Source: Clostridia bacterium
GTDB taxonomy: Bacteria > Bacillota > Peptococcia > DRI-13 > SM3-B62
Assembly (NCBI GenBank): GCA_018432615.1
Contig: JAHDSQ010000011.1
Location: forward strand, 81,548-145,547
Direction: 5' to 3'
DNA length: 64,000 bases
Part shown: one piece after another, positions 26,287 to 35,025 of the stretch
How positions within the stretch are numbered: the stretch's first letter is position 1
Layout: every line of letters begins with the position of its first letter
Made by a program: the position numbers and the translations under genes
The notes under the pieces: generated by a model
Seen by the model: the letters and a program-made list of their open reading frames with translations, nothing else
What the model was told of the DNA's origin: nothing
Database searches by the model: none

Positions 26287-26982
26287 TCACACTTTGCTCC
26301 TAATCATATATCCCACACCACTACAGGTAACAATATACTCCGGATTACTGGAATCCTTTTCTATCTTTTGCCTTAACCGACCGATACTAACCCTTAAATA
26401 ATGTGTACAATCACGGTAATCCTCGCCCCAAATAGCCAGCATCAACTCTTCGTGAGGTACAACTTTATCTAGATTATTCACCAAATAATTGAGCACCTTA
26501 AATTCCGTCGGGGTCAAATGTATGGTTTGATCGTCGACACTAACCGCCCTTTGCGTCATATCAACAACCATTTTCCCTATCTTAATCTTATCCGACTGAA
26601 CATGGGAGATGTTAGCCTTAGCCCTGCGCATAACTGCGTTGATCCTCGCCAGCAGTTCGTCTACAGCAAAAGGTTTTGTGATATAATCATCGCCCCCGGC
26701 ATTCAACCCTTCCACCGCATCCTGAATATCGTTCTTGGCCGTAATCATCACTATCGGGACATCCGAACCCTCCCTTATCCTGCGACACACTTCAAGTCCA
26801 TCAATTTTCGGGAGCATTATGTCCAGGACAATAACATCTGGCTTGACTTTCTCAAACTGTTCCAGCGCGTCGATCCCATTCGTAGCCGACACCACCTCAA
26901 ACCCGCTTGCACGCAGGTTTGCTCTCACAAATCGTAAAATATTAGACTCGTCCTCTACCACTAATGCTAAAGGTCTTTTCAT
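26287..26982 (-). CDS. OmpR-family response regulator
   Basis: 231 residues. The receiver domain has the acidic pair VVEDES, phosphoacceptor Asp in VIVLDIMLP (about residue 54), Thr in MITAK and Lys in ITKPF. A winged-helix domain follows (TPTEFKVLNYLVNN, and HYLRVSIGRLRQKIE near the end, with GVGYMI closing the wing). It resembles KdpE/PhoP-type regulators; no potassium or phosphate genes are near, so the target is unknown. It starts one base after the stop of the histidine kinase, with GGAGGGGG upstream, so the pair is cotranscribed. Confidence 0.93.
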   Translation of the reverse strand: MKRPLALVVEDESNILRFVRANLRASGFEVVSATNGIDALEQFEKVKPDVIVLDIMLPKIDGLEVCRRIREGSDVPIVMITAKNDIQDAVEGLNAGGDDYITKPFAVDELLARINAVMRRAKANISHVQSDKIKIGKMVVDMTQRAVSVDDQTIHLTPTEFKVLNYLVNNLDKVVPHEELMLAIWGEDYRDCTHYLRVSIGRLRQKIEKDSSNPEYIVTCSGVGYMIRSKV

Positions 26983-26983
26983 T

Positions 26984-29689
26984 TTAAGAACCCCCTCCGT
27001 TTTTCACTGGAATTGTAAAATTAAAGCAACTTCCTTTCCCTACAACGCTTTCCACCCATAACTTTCCGCCATGAGCGTTTATAATCCCTTTGGCAATTGA
27101 TAACCCTACCCCACTGCCACTTATTTTGTTAACCGTTGCACTGTCTACTCGATAAAACCTTCCAAAGATTGCTTCGTAGTGCTCAGGCTCAATACCGATT
27201 CCTTTATCTATGACACTAACCATCACCGTCTTCTTATCCAGTAAATATTTTGTCTCTATTCTAATCTCGGCTTTTTCCGGTGAGTATTTTATACCGTTTT
27301 CAATAAGATTGGATAATACCTGTTCAATCCTTACCTTATCAATATCTACCAAAGGCACCTCTCTTTCTTGCTCCACATAAAACTCCACATCAGTTCTCCT
27401 TTGTTTATATCTTTCTACAAAACCTTGAATAACCCTCCGAATATCCAGCACCTCTTTATCCAGGTAGAGAACACCCGCCTCTATTTTGGACATATCCATG
27501 ACATTTTTGATTAAATCAGTCAACCGTTTGCTCTCCTCGACTATGACCCTGATGAATTTTTCTTTCTCTTTTTCATGCAAATCAATGTCCTTGCGCAAAA
27601 GCGATTCGGCGTTTCCCCTGATAGACGTGAGCGGGGTACAAAGTTCATGTGAAACAGTAGAAAGTATAGAGTTCTTAAGGATCTCAACTCCCTTTTCCTT
27701 GGTAATATCCCTGAAGATATAACCATAGCCAATGAAAGCACCATCCGACAACACAGGAAAACCCGTAATGGAATAATAGTAAGCCTTATCGTCAATCCTC
27801 AAGGAACCTTCGCGCTGTAAGAAAACGCGCTGATGCAAAAAATCACTATGCAAGTCCATAAAGGGTATGTCTGTATCCATATTGTTTAAAACCTTTAAGA
27901 TTTCCTTGAACGATGTACCTTGCCAGCCGTCGCTACTTAGATTGAACATTTTTTGCAACAACTGATTGACATAAATAATCTGCCCCTTATGGTCAAAGAG
28001 GGCTAGACCCTCATTCATACTATTCATTACAGCCAAAAACATATCGTGCTCTTCATTGATGTTGTTAAACAGGGTCACATTTGTTATCACGACTCCGAGT
28101 TGATTGCAAATCGCCTGCAGCATAATCATCTGTTCATCGCTGAAATGATTGGCGGTATTACCGGCCAACATGACCGTACCCAAAATCCTGTTTTTATTTA
28201 TTATCGGCACACATATTAATGACCGTGAATCTTCTTTTTTTGATAACCCTTCATCGTCCCCTTGACCATCTTTTAAATCGTTTACAATTAGGGGCCTGGA
28301 GTTGGCAATTACCCATCTGCGATAACGCTCCGTACGAGCTGCAAAAGATGCTTTCTCATCTGCCAAGTATTCATTGTGCCAAATTGACTGCTCTATTTTT
28401 TCCCCTTCCTCCTCATAAACAACAATACTCAGTATATCAAAACGAAAGAGTTTATCAATTTCCCGCAATACCCTCTTTAGCACGTATTTCAAATTGTCCG
28501 TATTACTGACCGACGAAGCTACGGCGTACAAGGCCGACAACTCCCGGTTTTTGACAACGAGCTCTTTTGTTCGTTCAATAATTCTTGCCTCCAGTTCTTC
28601 ACTGTGCATTCTCAATAAGGTGTTTATTTCGTACATGCTTGCCGCCATATAATTAAACCTGTCACCCAGCATTTTTATTTCCACCGGCAGACTGTAAGAC
28701 TCTAAATCAACACGGAAAGTGATATCACCGTAGGATATTTTCTGACAAGCCTTGTATAGCTCTGAAATGGGCTGGGCGATGTTTAGGACTAGCAATCTCC
28801 TAACAATAACCACGACTGCAGCACATAAAAAAAGTAAAATCAAAGATAAGCCGGCGGCGCCGATTAAAGGCAAATTCACCTCTCTAATGGGAGCAGAACT
28901 CCACATACCCCATTCAGGATTTTGAATAAAAGAGTATCCCGCTATCTCCTTACGCCGATATTCCGGCGAAAAATATTCCTGCGAAATACTGGTCCTAAAC
29001 GGCAGTTTTGGCATGATATCAGCGACTATTTTGTCGGCAACCCCTGCCGAAGTGCCTAAATAGTCTACCACTTTGCCTCTACTGTCAAATATGACAGAAT
29101 ACCCGGAGGGATAAGTTTTAGCCTGGTGCAGTAAATTGTCAACGTAATTCCAATCCAGTACACCCACGACAAACCCGCAATAAGTACCGCCATATTTCCA
29201 TATTGGTACGGCGAGCAGCATCTTTTTATTTTTCCCGTCAGTAATAACGGGACTAAGATAAGGTTCATTTCTATTAATAAATTCATCATAACCAATATTT
29301 GAAAATAAAAGACTTGTTATTTCCATACCCTTGGAATAAGGCACACGATACATCTCAGTACTGGCACGAACCCCCGAAAGTTCCATGTATATTTCTGAAA
29401 AACCCTCATAATGACAATCAACCTCAGTTATCAAATCGTTTAAAACCAGCAATAATACATCAGACTGAGCAATTTGTTTCGCCAGAGTATCGATAGCCAA
29501 AACGTGTAAATCCATAAAATAATTAATTTGCTCTGAAACCCTGTTAGCTGAAGCAAGGTGCTCCGCTTTTAATTCTTTTCCTTTTTTTGTAATATTATAA
29601 ATGGACATAAAGCCAAGCAGCAAGAGAGGTATCAATACCAGAACCGCTATTATACTGACATAATGGGTTATGTTGTAGCTTTTTTTCAA
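26984..29689 (-). CDS. Membrane sensor histidine kinase with Cache-like, HAMP, GAF and PAS domains
   Basis: 901 residues. A membrane segment (about 10-31) is followed by an extracellular region of about 240 residues with a Cache-like look (VPIWKYGGTYCGFVVGVLDWNYV), and a second segment (about 276-300). Then come HAMP, a GAF domain (about 385-525), PAS (about 545-650), HisKA with the His in VSHELCTPLTS (Cys replaces the usual basic residue) and an HATPase domain (NLIENGIKYSPE, VIDKGIGIEPEH, GSGVGLSIAKGI). The ligand is unknown; Cache domains usually bind small metabolites. Start is TTG behind GGGGGAG. Confidence 0.92.
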   Translation of the reverse strand: MKKSYNITHYVSIIAVLVLIPLLLLGFMSIYNITKKGKELKAEHLASANRVSEQINYFMDLHVLAIDTLAKQIAQSDVLLLVLNDLITEVDCHYEGFSEIYMELSGVRASTEMYRVPYSKGMEITSLLFSNIGYDEFINRNEPYLSPVITDGKNKKMLLAVPIWKYGGTYCGFVVGVLDWNYVDNLLHQAKTYPSGYSVIFDSRGKVVDYLGTSAGVADKIVADIMPKLPFRTSISQEYFSPEYRRKEIAGYSFIQNPEWGMWSSAPIREVNLPLIGAAGLSLILLFLCAAVVVIVRRLLVLNIAQPISELYKACQKISYGDITFRVDLESYSLPVEIKMLGDRFNYMAASMYEINTLLRMHSEELEARIIERTKELVVKNRELSALYAVASSVSNTDNLKYVLKRVLREIDKLFRFDILSIVVYEEEGEKIEQSIWHNEYLADEKASFAARTERYRRWVIANSRPLIVNDLKDGQGDDEGLSKKEDSRSLICVPIINKNRILGTVMLAGNTANHFSDEQMIMLQAICNQLGVVITNVTLFNNINEEHDMFLAVMNSMNEGLALFDHKGQIIYVNQLLQKMFNLSSDGWQGTSFKEILKVLNNMDTDIPFMDLHSDFLHQRVFLQREGSLRIDDKAYYYSITGFPVLSDGAFIGYGYIFRDITKEKGVEILKNSILSTVSHELCTPLTSIRGNAESLLRKDIDLHEKEKEKFIRVIVEESKRLTDLIKNVMDMSKIEAGVLYLDKEVLDIRRVIQGFVERYKQRRTDVEFYVEQEREVPLVDIDKVRIEQVLSNLIENGIKYSPEKAEIRIETKYLLDKKTVMVSVIDKGIGIEPEHYEAIFGRFYRVDSATVNKISGSGVGLSIAKGIINAHGGKLWVESVVGKGSCFNFTIPVKNGGGS

Positions 29690-29873
29690 AGCAACTCCCC
29701 CTGTGTTTCTATTAATTCGTGAGCATAGTATGCCTTTATTCGCTTATTTTGAATACTAATCCTTTTTTTTAATAGTCGCAACATTTTTTGGTCATCTTTC
29801 TTCTCAACGAAAATGTTGTATTAAAAAATCCAGCTCACGAAGGTCTCTTTTCTACAAATATCGTATAATTCCT

Positions 29874-29903
29874 GCATAAAGTATTTATATAAATACTTTA
29901 TGC
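29874..29903. repeat. Perfect 30-bp palindrome
   Basis: The two 15-base halves starting GCATAAAGTATTTAT are exact reverse complements with no loop. It lies 3 bases beyond the stop of the gene at 29906-30784 and upstream of the histidine kinase. It could be an operator or a weak terminator; no T run follows it on the minus strand. Confidence 0.75.
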
Positions 29904-29905
29904 TC

Positions 29906-30784
29906 CTAAAATGACAGTTCTTTTTTAATATCTCGTTTGTCCTTTATAAAAGACACAACAGCCATAATAACAAGTATTGTACCAAAAAGAAGGTTCCAAC
30001 TCTCAAACCCGATTTTTAAACGAGTCATGGCCAAAAGAATTAAACCATAAAAAAAGTAGTTGCGGCTTTTATTGGCCTGCAGGGCTTGTTCTCTGAGTAC
30101 GGAAAACTTTCTCTCCCTTTTTTCTGCCTCATGCTTTAAAATGGCATCCAATTCCGTATCGGAAGGACATAGACAGCTATCGGAAACTATTTTTTTCATT
30201 TCCTTACCTTCGAAAAGCTTTAAAACTAGGTCATACTGTTCTGCCAAAGCAGCTGTGTTCTTACTGAAAACGCCGTCGGTTATGACTCGAACTTGTTTTA
30301 TCCCGCGCTCATGGCAGGCACGTAAAACTCTAAATAGTTCTCTTTTTTCTACAACCTCATTTTCCCCGGCAAATACGTATACGACTTGCAATTTCTCTTT
30401 ATTGTACTCACCCTCCAGTGCCTTATCCGTACAACGCAAATCCTTGACGTGATACTTCCTTGTAATACTTTCCTGCAAAATACTCAGTATCTCCTGTTGT
30501 GAACACCGTTCCAGTCTTCTTCTGAATTCCCTGTTATGTAAGCTTTCTCGGCACTTTTTTATTAGTGCCTTATTGTCTCTTTCCTTTACCGCAAACAAAG
30601 TGAAAACGCAGGATAAAAAAAGAATAATACTCTTCCATAACAACTCGATGTAGGTCACCGTTCTTGCGCTAACTGCAAACAGCAAAACAACAAAAATCAG
30701 CAAAACATTAAACAGTGGCACACCGGGCGGGGTATGGATCTGCGCCCGGCAATAATCCATCAGCTGCTTATTTTTAATACCCAT
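29906..30784 (-). CDS. Membrane protein with a restriction-endonuclease-like central domain
   Basis: 292 residues. Two membrane segments near the N-terminus (about residues 24-65) and two near the C-terminus (about 240-280) flank a soluble part. That part, especially VRVITDGVFSKNTAALAEQYDLVLKLFEGKEM (about 155-200), resembles the Mrr-type restriction-like fold found in membrane-tethered proteins of Clostridia. I see no intact D-x-ExK catalytic set, so nuclease activity is doubtful. Start is ATG. The family has no known role; the resemblance is by eye only. Confidence 0.5.
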   Translation of the reverse strand: MGIKNKQLMDYCRAQIHTPPGVPLFNVLLIFVVLLFAVSARTVTYIELLWKSIILFLSCVFTLFAVKERDNKALIKKCRESLHNREFRRRLERCSQQEILSILQESITRKYHVKDLRCTDKALEGEYNKEKLQVVYVFAGENEVVEKRELFRVLRACHERGIKQVRVITDGVFSKNTAALAEQYDLVLKLFEGKEMKKIVSDSCLCPSDTELDAILKHEAEKRERKFSVLREQALQANKSRNYFFYGLILLAMTRLKIGFESWNLLFGTILVIMAVVSFIKDKRDIKKELSF

Positions 30785-30851
30785 GGCTAAAACCCCCTCA
30801 CACCTGCTATTATCCCCAAAACACAGGATAACTAAGCCTGGCTTGCGAGAG

Positions 30852-31793
30852 CTAGCTCATATCGATCCCCTTAGAGGTGACAAAGGGTTGGAATAACTGT
30901 TTTTTAACCTTCATTTCTTTATCCATGATCAACATGCCGTTATGCAAAAAGCGATCCTTCACAAAATAGCGAAGATCCATCAAACTGCCTATCCACTCGT
31001 CTTCTTCATTCCGACAGTCGATATGATACAGCGGAGTAAACTCGGAAAACAGTTTTCCTAAATTCGTCCCCAAAATAATATTCTTCATTTCATCGGTGAT
31101 ACACTTCAGCGAACAGATGATTTTGAACCTTCCCGTTATTATGTCTACCGAACCAACAAGCCTTTCACGAGAAATATTAACGACAAAGTCCCAAGCAAAA
31201 GGATTACGCATCGCGGGAAAAGTTATTATCTCCAATTCCGAACCATTGTTTTGCAGCTTTCTTCGCACTCTACCCCTAGCCACCAAACGCATCAACAGAC
31301 GGATGAGAATATATGTCGGCGGCATCATTGTCAATAGTACGTCAAAATCAGTCCCTCTCCCATACACAATAGACAAGAGCATCATGCCAAAAAGAATCGG
31401 ATCAAATAATGTCAGTAGATTCAGGGTCCACATCCTCTTATTGAGCGGCCAAAGAATCTTTACCCCGTAGGAATTAAACAAATCGAGAAAGGTATGAGAC
31501 AAAGCCCCCCAAAAGGCCCATATTGCCAACGTGGTAAAGGAATACGCCGGATAAACCATATTCAGCACCAAACCCAGGCTAAGAGCTATTAAGGCCAGTC
31601 CGGGAATCGAATGCGAGAAACCCCTATGCTGCCTCAAATAAGCAAACTCTCCCCGTAAGTACGCAACAATATCAATATCAGGCATTACCGCTCCCAGGGT
31701 CGATGCCACCACCAACCCGTTGGAGAAAGAAAGAGGCCCTCCCGCTTTGCATCCGACGGCAAGGCCCACGATAGCATGAGTAATTGGATCCAT
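30852..31793 (-). CDS. Membrane-bound metal-dependent hydrolase (YdjM/DUF457 family)
   Basis: About 313 residues. The family motifs are clear: MDPITHAIVG at the start, VMPDIDIVAYL, RQHRGFSHSI and HTFLDLFNSYG, whose His and Asp residues bind metal. Several membrane segments lie in the first 170 residues; the last 140 residues form a soluble domain rich in strands, probably on the cytoplasmic side. The substrate is unknown. Start ATG at 31791-31793 is 7 bases after TTAGGGG. It is followed by the palindrome-flanked membrane gene and preceded by obg at 107 bases. Confidence 0.85.
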   Translation of the reverse strand: MDPITHAIVGLAVGCKAGGPLSFSNGLVVASTLGAVMPDIDIVAYLRGEFAYLRQHRGFSHSIPGLALIALSLGLVLNMVYPAYSFTTLAIWAFWGALSHTFLDLFNSYGVKILWPLNKRMWTLNLLTLFDPILFGMMLLSIVYGRGTDFDVLLTMMPPTYILIRLLMRLVARGRVRRKLQNNGSELEIITFPAMRNPFAWDFVVNISRERLVGSVDIITGRFKIICSLKCITDEMKNIILGTNLGKLFSEFTPLYHIDCRNEEDEWIGSLMDLRYFVKDRFLHNGMLIMDKEMKVKKQLFQPFVTSKGIDMS

Positions 31794-31900
31794 CACTGCA
31801 CCCCTAACTGCTTATCCACATTTAGACCATTATATCACGGCACTGTGGCTCGGATTACTGGTACATCTTAGGAATGCAGGCAAGAAATTCATCGGTAGCT

Positions 31901-33172
31901 TTAATCGAGAAAGTCAAACTCAAGTTCACTTATCCTGACGGTATCACCATCTTTTGCTCCTGCCTCGCGCAAAGCCTTCTCAAGTCCCATACGACGAAAT
32001 ATTACCAGCAACCTCTTGATCGCTTCCTCATTGGAAAGGTTCATCTTTCTCATGAGACGATCGGGTTCAGGACCCGTAACAACCCAGCGGTCATCTTCAT
32101 AATTGATTATAAATGGCTCTTCCTTTTCGACCTTTACAACTCTTATCGCTTCGTCACTTGTCACCGGCGGCAAAGACGGCAGTTCTTTTAAAATTCCAAA
32201 GGTCCTGTACATCAGCTCGTCAAGACCCTTCCCCGTCACAGCGGAAACGGCATAGATTTCATACCTTTCCCCCAGCTCTTTTTGCATCCTCTGTATGTTT
32301 TCCTCAGCATTAGGCAAATCTATTTTGTTAGCAACGAGTATTTGTTTACGTTCTTTTAAAATAGGATTATACTTCTCCAACTCACCGTTGATCAAGTCAA
32401 TATCCTCGAGAGGGTCTCGCCCCTCCGAACCGGAAGCATCAACCACATGCAGCAAAAGACGTGTCCTTTCAATATGCCGCAGAAAACGGTGCCCTAATCC
32501 CGCACCGGCGCTAGCTCCCTCAATCAAGCCGGGAATATCCACCAAGACAAAACTTTCACCCTCGTTAAGCCTCACTACGCCCAGATTAGGATCTATTGTG
32601 GTAAAATGATAATCCGCTATTTTCGGTTTGGCAGCCGAAACATGAGAAATTATCGTCGACTTCCCCACATTGGGAAAACCAATCAGACCTACATCCGCCA
32701 GTAGCTTCAGTTCAAGTTCGAGCCACATTTCCCCTCCGGGATCCCCATTTTCTGCTATCTGCGGGGCTTTGTTGGTATTTGAGGCAAACCTCTTATTGCC
32801 TCTGCCCCCGCGGCCACCTGCTGCAACAACGTATTGTTGCCCATGCTCAACGAAGTCCACGACAACATTTTTCGTCTCCGCCTCCTTGACAACAGTCCCT
32901 ACAGGCACCCTCACCAGCATATCCTCGGCATGACGCCCGTGCATGCTCTTGCTTTTGCCATTTTCACCCTTATCGGCCTTAAAATGTCTTTTGTAGCGAA
33001 AGTCGACCAGTGTATGCAAACCTTCGTCTGCAACAAAGATAACACTCCCGCCTTTTCCCCCATCGCCCCCCGCCGGGCCTCCTTCAGGGACATATTTCTC
33101 ACGGCGAAAGGCGATCATTCCATTCCCGCCGTCCCCGCCTTTCACGTAGACTCTTGCATAATCATAAAACAT
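31901..33172 (-). CDS. obgE: GTPase Obg
   Basis: Essential ribosome-associated GTPase that also links to stress and sporulation signalling in Bacillus. It has the glycine-rich Obg fold at the N-terminus (VKGGDGGNGMIAFRREKYVPEGGPAGG-type), G motifs GFPNVGKST, DIPGLIEGAS, NKIDLP and SAVTGKG, and the C-terminal OCT domain. It has 423 residues. The ATG at 33170-33172 matches the family start MFxDxxxxYV. It follows spo0B, 41 bases apart, the standard Firmicutes order. Confidence 0.97.
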   Translation of the reverse strand: MFYDYARVYVKGGDGGNGMIAFRREKYVPEGGPAGGDGGKGGSVIFVADEGLHTLVDFRYKRHFKADKGENGKSKSMHGRHAEDMLVRVPVGTVVKEAETKNVVVDFVEHGQQYVVAAGGRGGRGNKRFASNTNKAPQIAENGDPGGEMWLELELKLLADVGLIGFPNVGKSTIISHVSAAKPKIADYHFTTIDPNLGVVRLNEGESFVLVDIPGLIEGASAGAGLGHRFLRHIERTRLLLHVVDASGSEGRDPLEDIDLINGELEKYNPILKERKQILVANKIDLPNAEENIQRMQKELGERYEIYAVSAVTGKGLDELMYRTFGILKELPSLPPVTSDEAIRVVKVEKEEPFIINYEDDRWVVTGPEPDRLMRKMNLSNEEAIKRLLVIFRRMGLEKALREAGAKDGDTVRISELEFDFLD

Positions 33173-33213
33173 ATCTCTCACCAATTTTCACTTGTTTTTT
33201 ATAGGCTTCCCGA

Positions 33214-33783
33214 TTACTGGGGATTTTTTGTCTTTTGAATTATAATCTTAACATTTTCTGACTCTTCTCTTGTAACCGAGACAACAAAATCTTCTTCTGA
33301 CCGGTTTAATTTATGTATATATTCTGTCTTCTTCGTTAACGTTTCCTGCGAATCTTCCTCACTGTTTTCTGATTTTACTGCTAGCAAAACAACTATCTCC
33401 CGAGACAACAGAATTCTACAAACCAAACGCTCGCAAAGAACATCTTCAAGAAGGGGATGCAATAGCTCATTCAAATAAATCGTCAATTCCGGATCACAAT
33501 CATCCCATGGCTGCCAATCATCCTCGATTGCAATGGCAAAACCCTCTTGTTTTAGATATACCTGTGTGTTCCAACATGTTAAAAACGCTTGCAGTAGCGG
33601 CTGATTTATCTTACTCAACTGTCCAAAGCCTTGCATGGCCTCCGCAGTATTCAGAGCGCACTTGCGTGCTTTTTCCGGTTGTTTTATCTGCAAGTAGCCG
33701 AGAATTACCTGAAAGCAATTCATAATATCATGGCGCAACACCTTGTGGGATTCAAGCATTCTCGCCAGCAGCACTCTTTCCAT
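33214..33783 (-). CDS. spo0B: Spo0B-like sporulation phosphotransferase
   Basis: About 189 residues. The SpoOB alpha-helical hairpin is visible: KVLRHDIMNCFQVILGYLQIKQPEKA (about residues 13-38), with the His that accepts phosphate from Spo0F in Bacillus. The C-terminal part is a degenerate kinase-like domain without ATP boxes. Gene order between obg and rpmA is that of B. subtilis. ATG at 33781-33783 follows GGAGAGG; a longer TTG start has no site. Whether a full Spo0F-type relay exists in this organism is not shown by the window. Confidence 0.8.
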   Translation of the reverse strand: MERVLLARMLESHKVLRHDIMNCFQVILGYLQIKQPEKARKCALNTAEAMQGFGQLSKINQPLLQAFLTCWNTQVYLKQEGFAIAIEDDWQPWDDCDPELTIYLNELLHPLLEDVLCERLVCRILLSREIVVLLAVKSENSEEDSQETLTKKTEYIHKLNRSEEDFVVSVTREESENVKIIIQKTKNPQ

Positions 33784-33866
33784 ACGACCTCTCCACCCCC
33801 GAAACGCACTCTTTCTCAAAACATAACCGGTTCAATCCGGTTAATTGATTATACTCTCTGAAAGTG

Positions 33867-33900
33867 CAAAAAAAGCCCTAGCACATTCGACCAGGGCTTT
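33867..33900 (-). terminator. Intrinsic terminator after rpmA
   Basis: Minus strand: an AAGCCCT/AGGGCTT stem followed by TTTTTTT, just downstream of rpmA. It separates the ribosomal protein genes from spo0B-obg, so the latter need readthrough or their own promoter; a TATAAT lies at about 33850-33855 on the minus strand but lacks a convincing -35 box. Confidence 0.85.
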
Positions 33901-33909
33901 CCGGTTCTT

Positions 33910-34185
33910 TTATGAATAAATGCTGACCTGCTTTTTGTCTTTACCCTTACGCTCGAATTTTACATTTCCGTCAATCAGAGCAAACAAAGTGTCGTCTTTA
34001 CCGATGCCCACATTGTTTCCGGGGTGTATCTTGGTTCCTCTTTGCCTCACAAGGATATTCCCTGCGTTTACCAACTGACCGTCATATCTTTTCACTCCAA
34101 GGCGTTGTGCCGCGCTGTCACGTCCGTTCCGCGAACTACCCACACCTTTTTTATGAGCAAACAATTGCAAATCTATTCTAATCAT
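33910..34185 (-). CDS. rpmA: 50S ribosomal protein L27 with cleavable N-terminal extension
   Basis: Large-subunit protein near the peptidyl transferase centre, 91 residues. The N-terminus reads [14 protein letters not shown], the Firmicutes extension that must be cut after LQLFA by the Prp protease to expose the functional His-Lys-Lys end. The rest ([37 protein letters not shown]) is typical. Its ATG lies inside the end of prp (8-base overlap) with GGAGGTG 8 bases upstream. Confidence 0.98.
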   Translation of the reverse strand: MIRIDLQLFAHKKGVGSSRNGRDSAAQRLGVKRYDGQLVNAGNILVRQRGTKIHPGNNVGIGKDDTLFALIDGNVKFERKGKDKKQVSIYS

Positions 34186-34525
34186 CTTTAGTACACCTCC
34201 TCTTGCTGACTTTTAAATATTTCCCGTAATCCTTCTCAATGCCGGTAAGGCCTAATTCCACAGTACGAATTATCGCCTGAGCCTGAAGTGATTCCTCATC
34301 ATTCAAATCACTCGGCAACCAGCATTCCAGGTATCCGTCACCATCAATCTTCCAGTCAGGCTTTTTGTACAAAACAGCCTCCAAGCCTAAAATCGTCGCC
34401 TGAGTCAAAGCAGATACTCCTGAGCACACAAGATCTTGGCCCTTTTCTGCCATCCCGGCGTGTCCTTTTACGATAAAACCCTTCCTGCTTCCCATTTCAT
34501 CATAAAAGATTTCGGCGATAATCAT
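34178..34525 (-). CDS. prp: Ribosomal-processing cysteine protease Prp
   Basis: Cysteine protease that removes the N-terminal extension of L27. 115 residues with His22 in [11 protein letters not shown] and Cys34 in [10 protein letters not shown], the catalytic pair. The gene lies between rplU and rpmA, overlapping rplU by ATGA and rpmA by 8 bases, so all three are translationally coupled. Formerly YsxB. Its substrate in the next gene carries a matching cleavage site. Confidence 0.96.
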   Translation of the reverse strand: MIIAEIFYDEMGSRKGFIVKGHAGMAEKGQDLVCSGVSALTQATILGLEAVLYKKPDWKIDGDGYLECWLPSDLNDEESLQAQAIIRTVELGLTGIEKDYGKYLKVSKRRCTKDD

Positions 34526-34836
34526 TGTGCTTCAATTTTTTCAACGACAACCTGAGTATATGGTTGACGATGGCCTTGAGTTTTGCGGTATTTTTTCTTA
34601 GCCTTATACTTGAAAATGATTATCTTCTTGTCTTTTTTATGCTCCAAGACCTTCAGTACAGCCTTTGCTCCCTCGACCAATGGTCTTCCTACAACCATTT
34701 CGCCGTCTTTCACAACTGCCAATACTTTCTCCACCTCAACTGTTTCACCCTCATTCGCCGAGAGCTTTTCAACATTGAGTACATCGCCTTCTTGCACCTT
34801 GTACTGCTTTCCACCTGTCTCAATTACTGCATACAT
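34522..34836 (-). CDS. rplU: 50S ribosomal protein L21
   Basis: Large-subunit protein binding 23S rRNA, 104 residues: [14 protein letters not shown] start, VEKVLAV, and the basic [23 protein letters not shown] signature near the end. The ATG at 34834-34836 has GGGAGGTG 7 bases upstream; a longer frame runs into the leader and was rejected. It is preceded by an untranslated leader of about 100 bases and a consensus promoter. Confidence 0.98.
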   Translation of the reverse strand: MYAVIETGGKQYKVQEGDVLNVEKLSANEGETVEVEKVLAVVKDGEMVVGRPLVEGAKAVLKVLEHKKDKKIIIFKYKAKKKYRKTQGHRQPYTQVVVEKIEAQ

Positions 34837-34944
34837 TACACTACACCTCCCTGACCTAGACTCGCCATTCCAAGGCAGCAACACTTGATGTCGCTTTTAG
34901 CCCGAACTGAGCGGTTTGGCAGGCAGACCCTGCCCACGCTAAGC
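34837..34944 (-). promoter_or_regulatory. L21 leader-like structured 5' untranslated region
   Basis: About 100 bases between the promoter and rplU with G+C-rich inverted repeats (GGCAGG/CCTGCC at 34918-34934) and further pairing downstream towards the ribosome site. Firmicutes rplU transcripts carry a conserved autoregulatory leader bound by L21; the position and composition fit, but I have not folded it against the family model. Confidence 0.6.
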
Positions 34945-34945
34945 T

Positions 34946-34974
34946 AATTTATCACAATATCATGAAAATGTCAA
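34946..34974 (-). promoter_or_regulatory. Sigma-A promoter for rplU-prp-rpmA
   Basis: On the minus strand a perfect TTGACA (34969-34974) and TAAATT (34946-34951) are separated by 17 bases. Confidence 0.8.
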
Positions 34975-35025
34975 CTTAAATGCACCTTCAACTACCGATT
35001 CAATTACCATCCTCAATGACCAATT

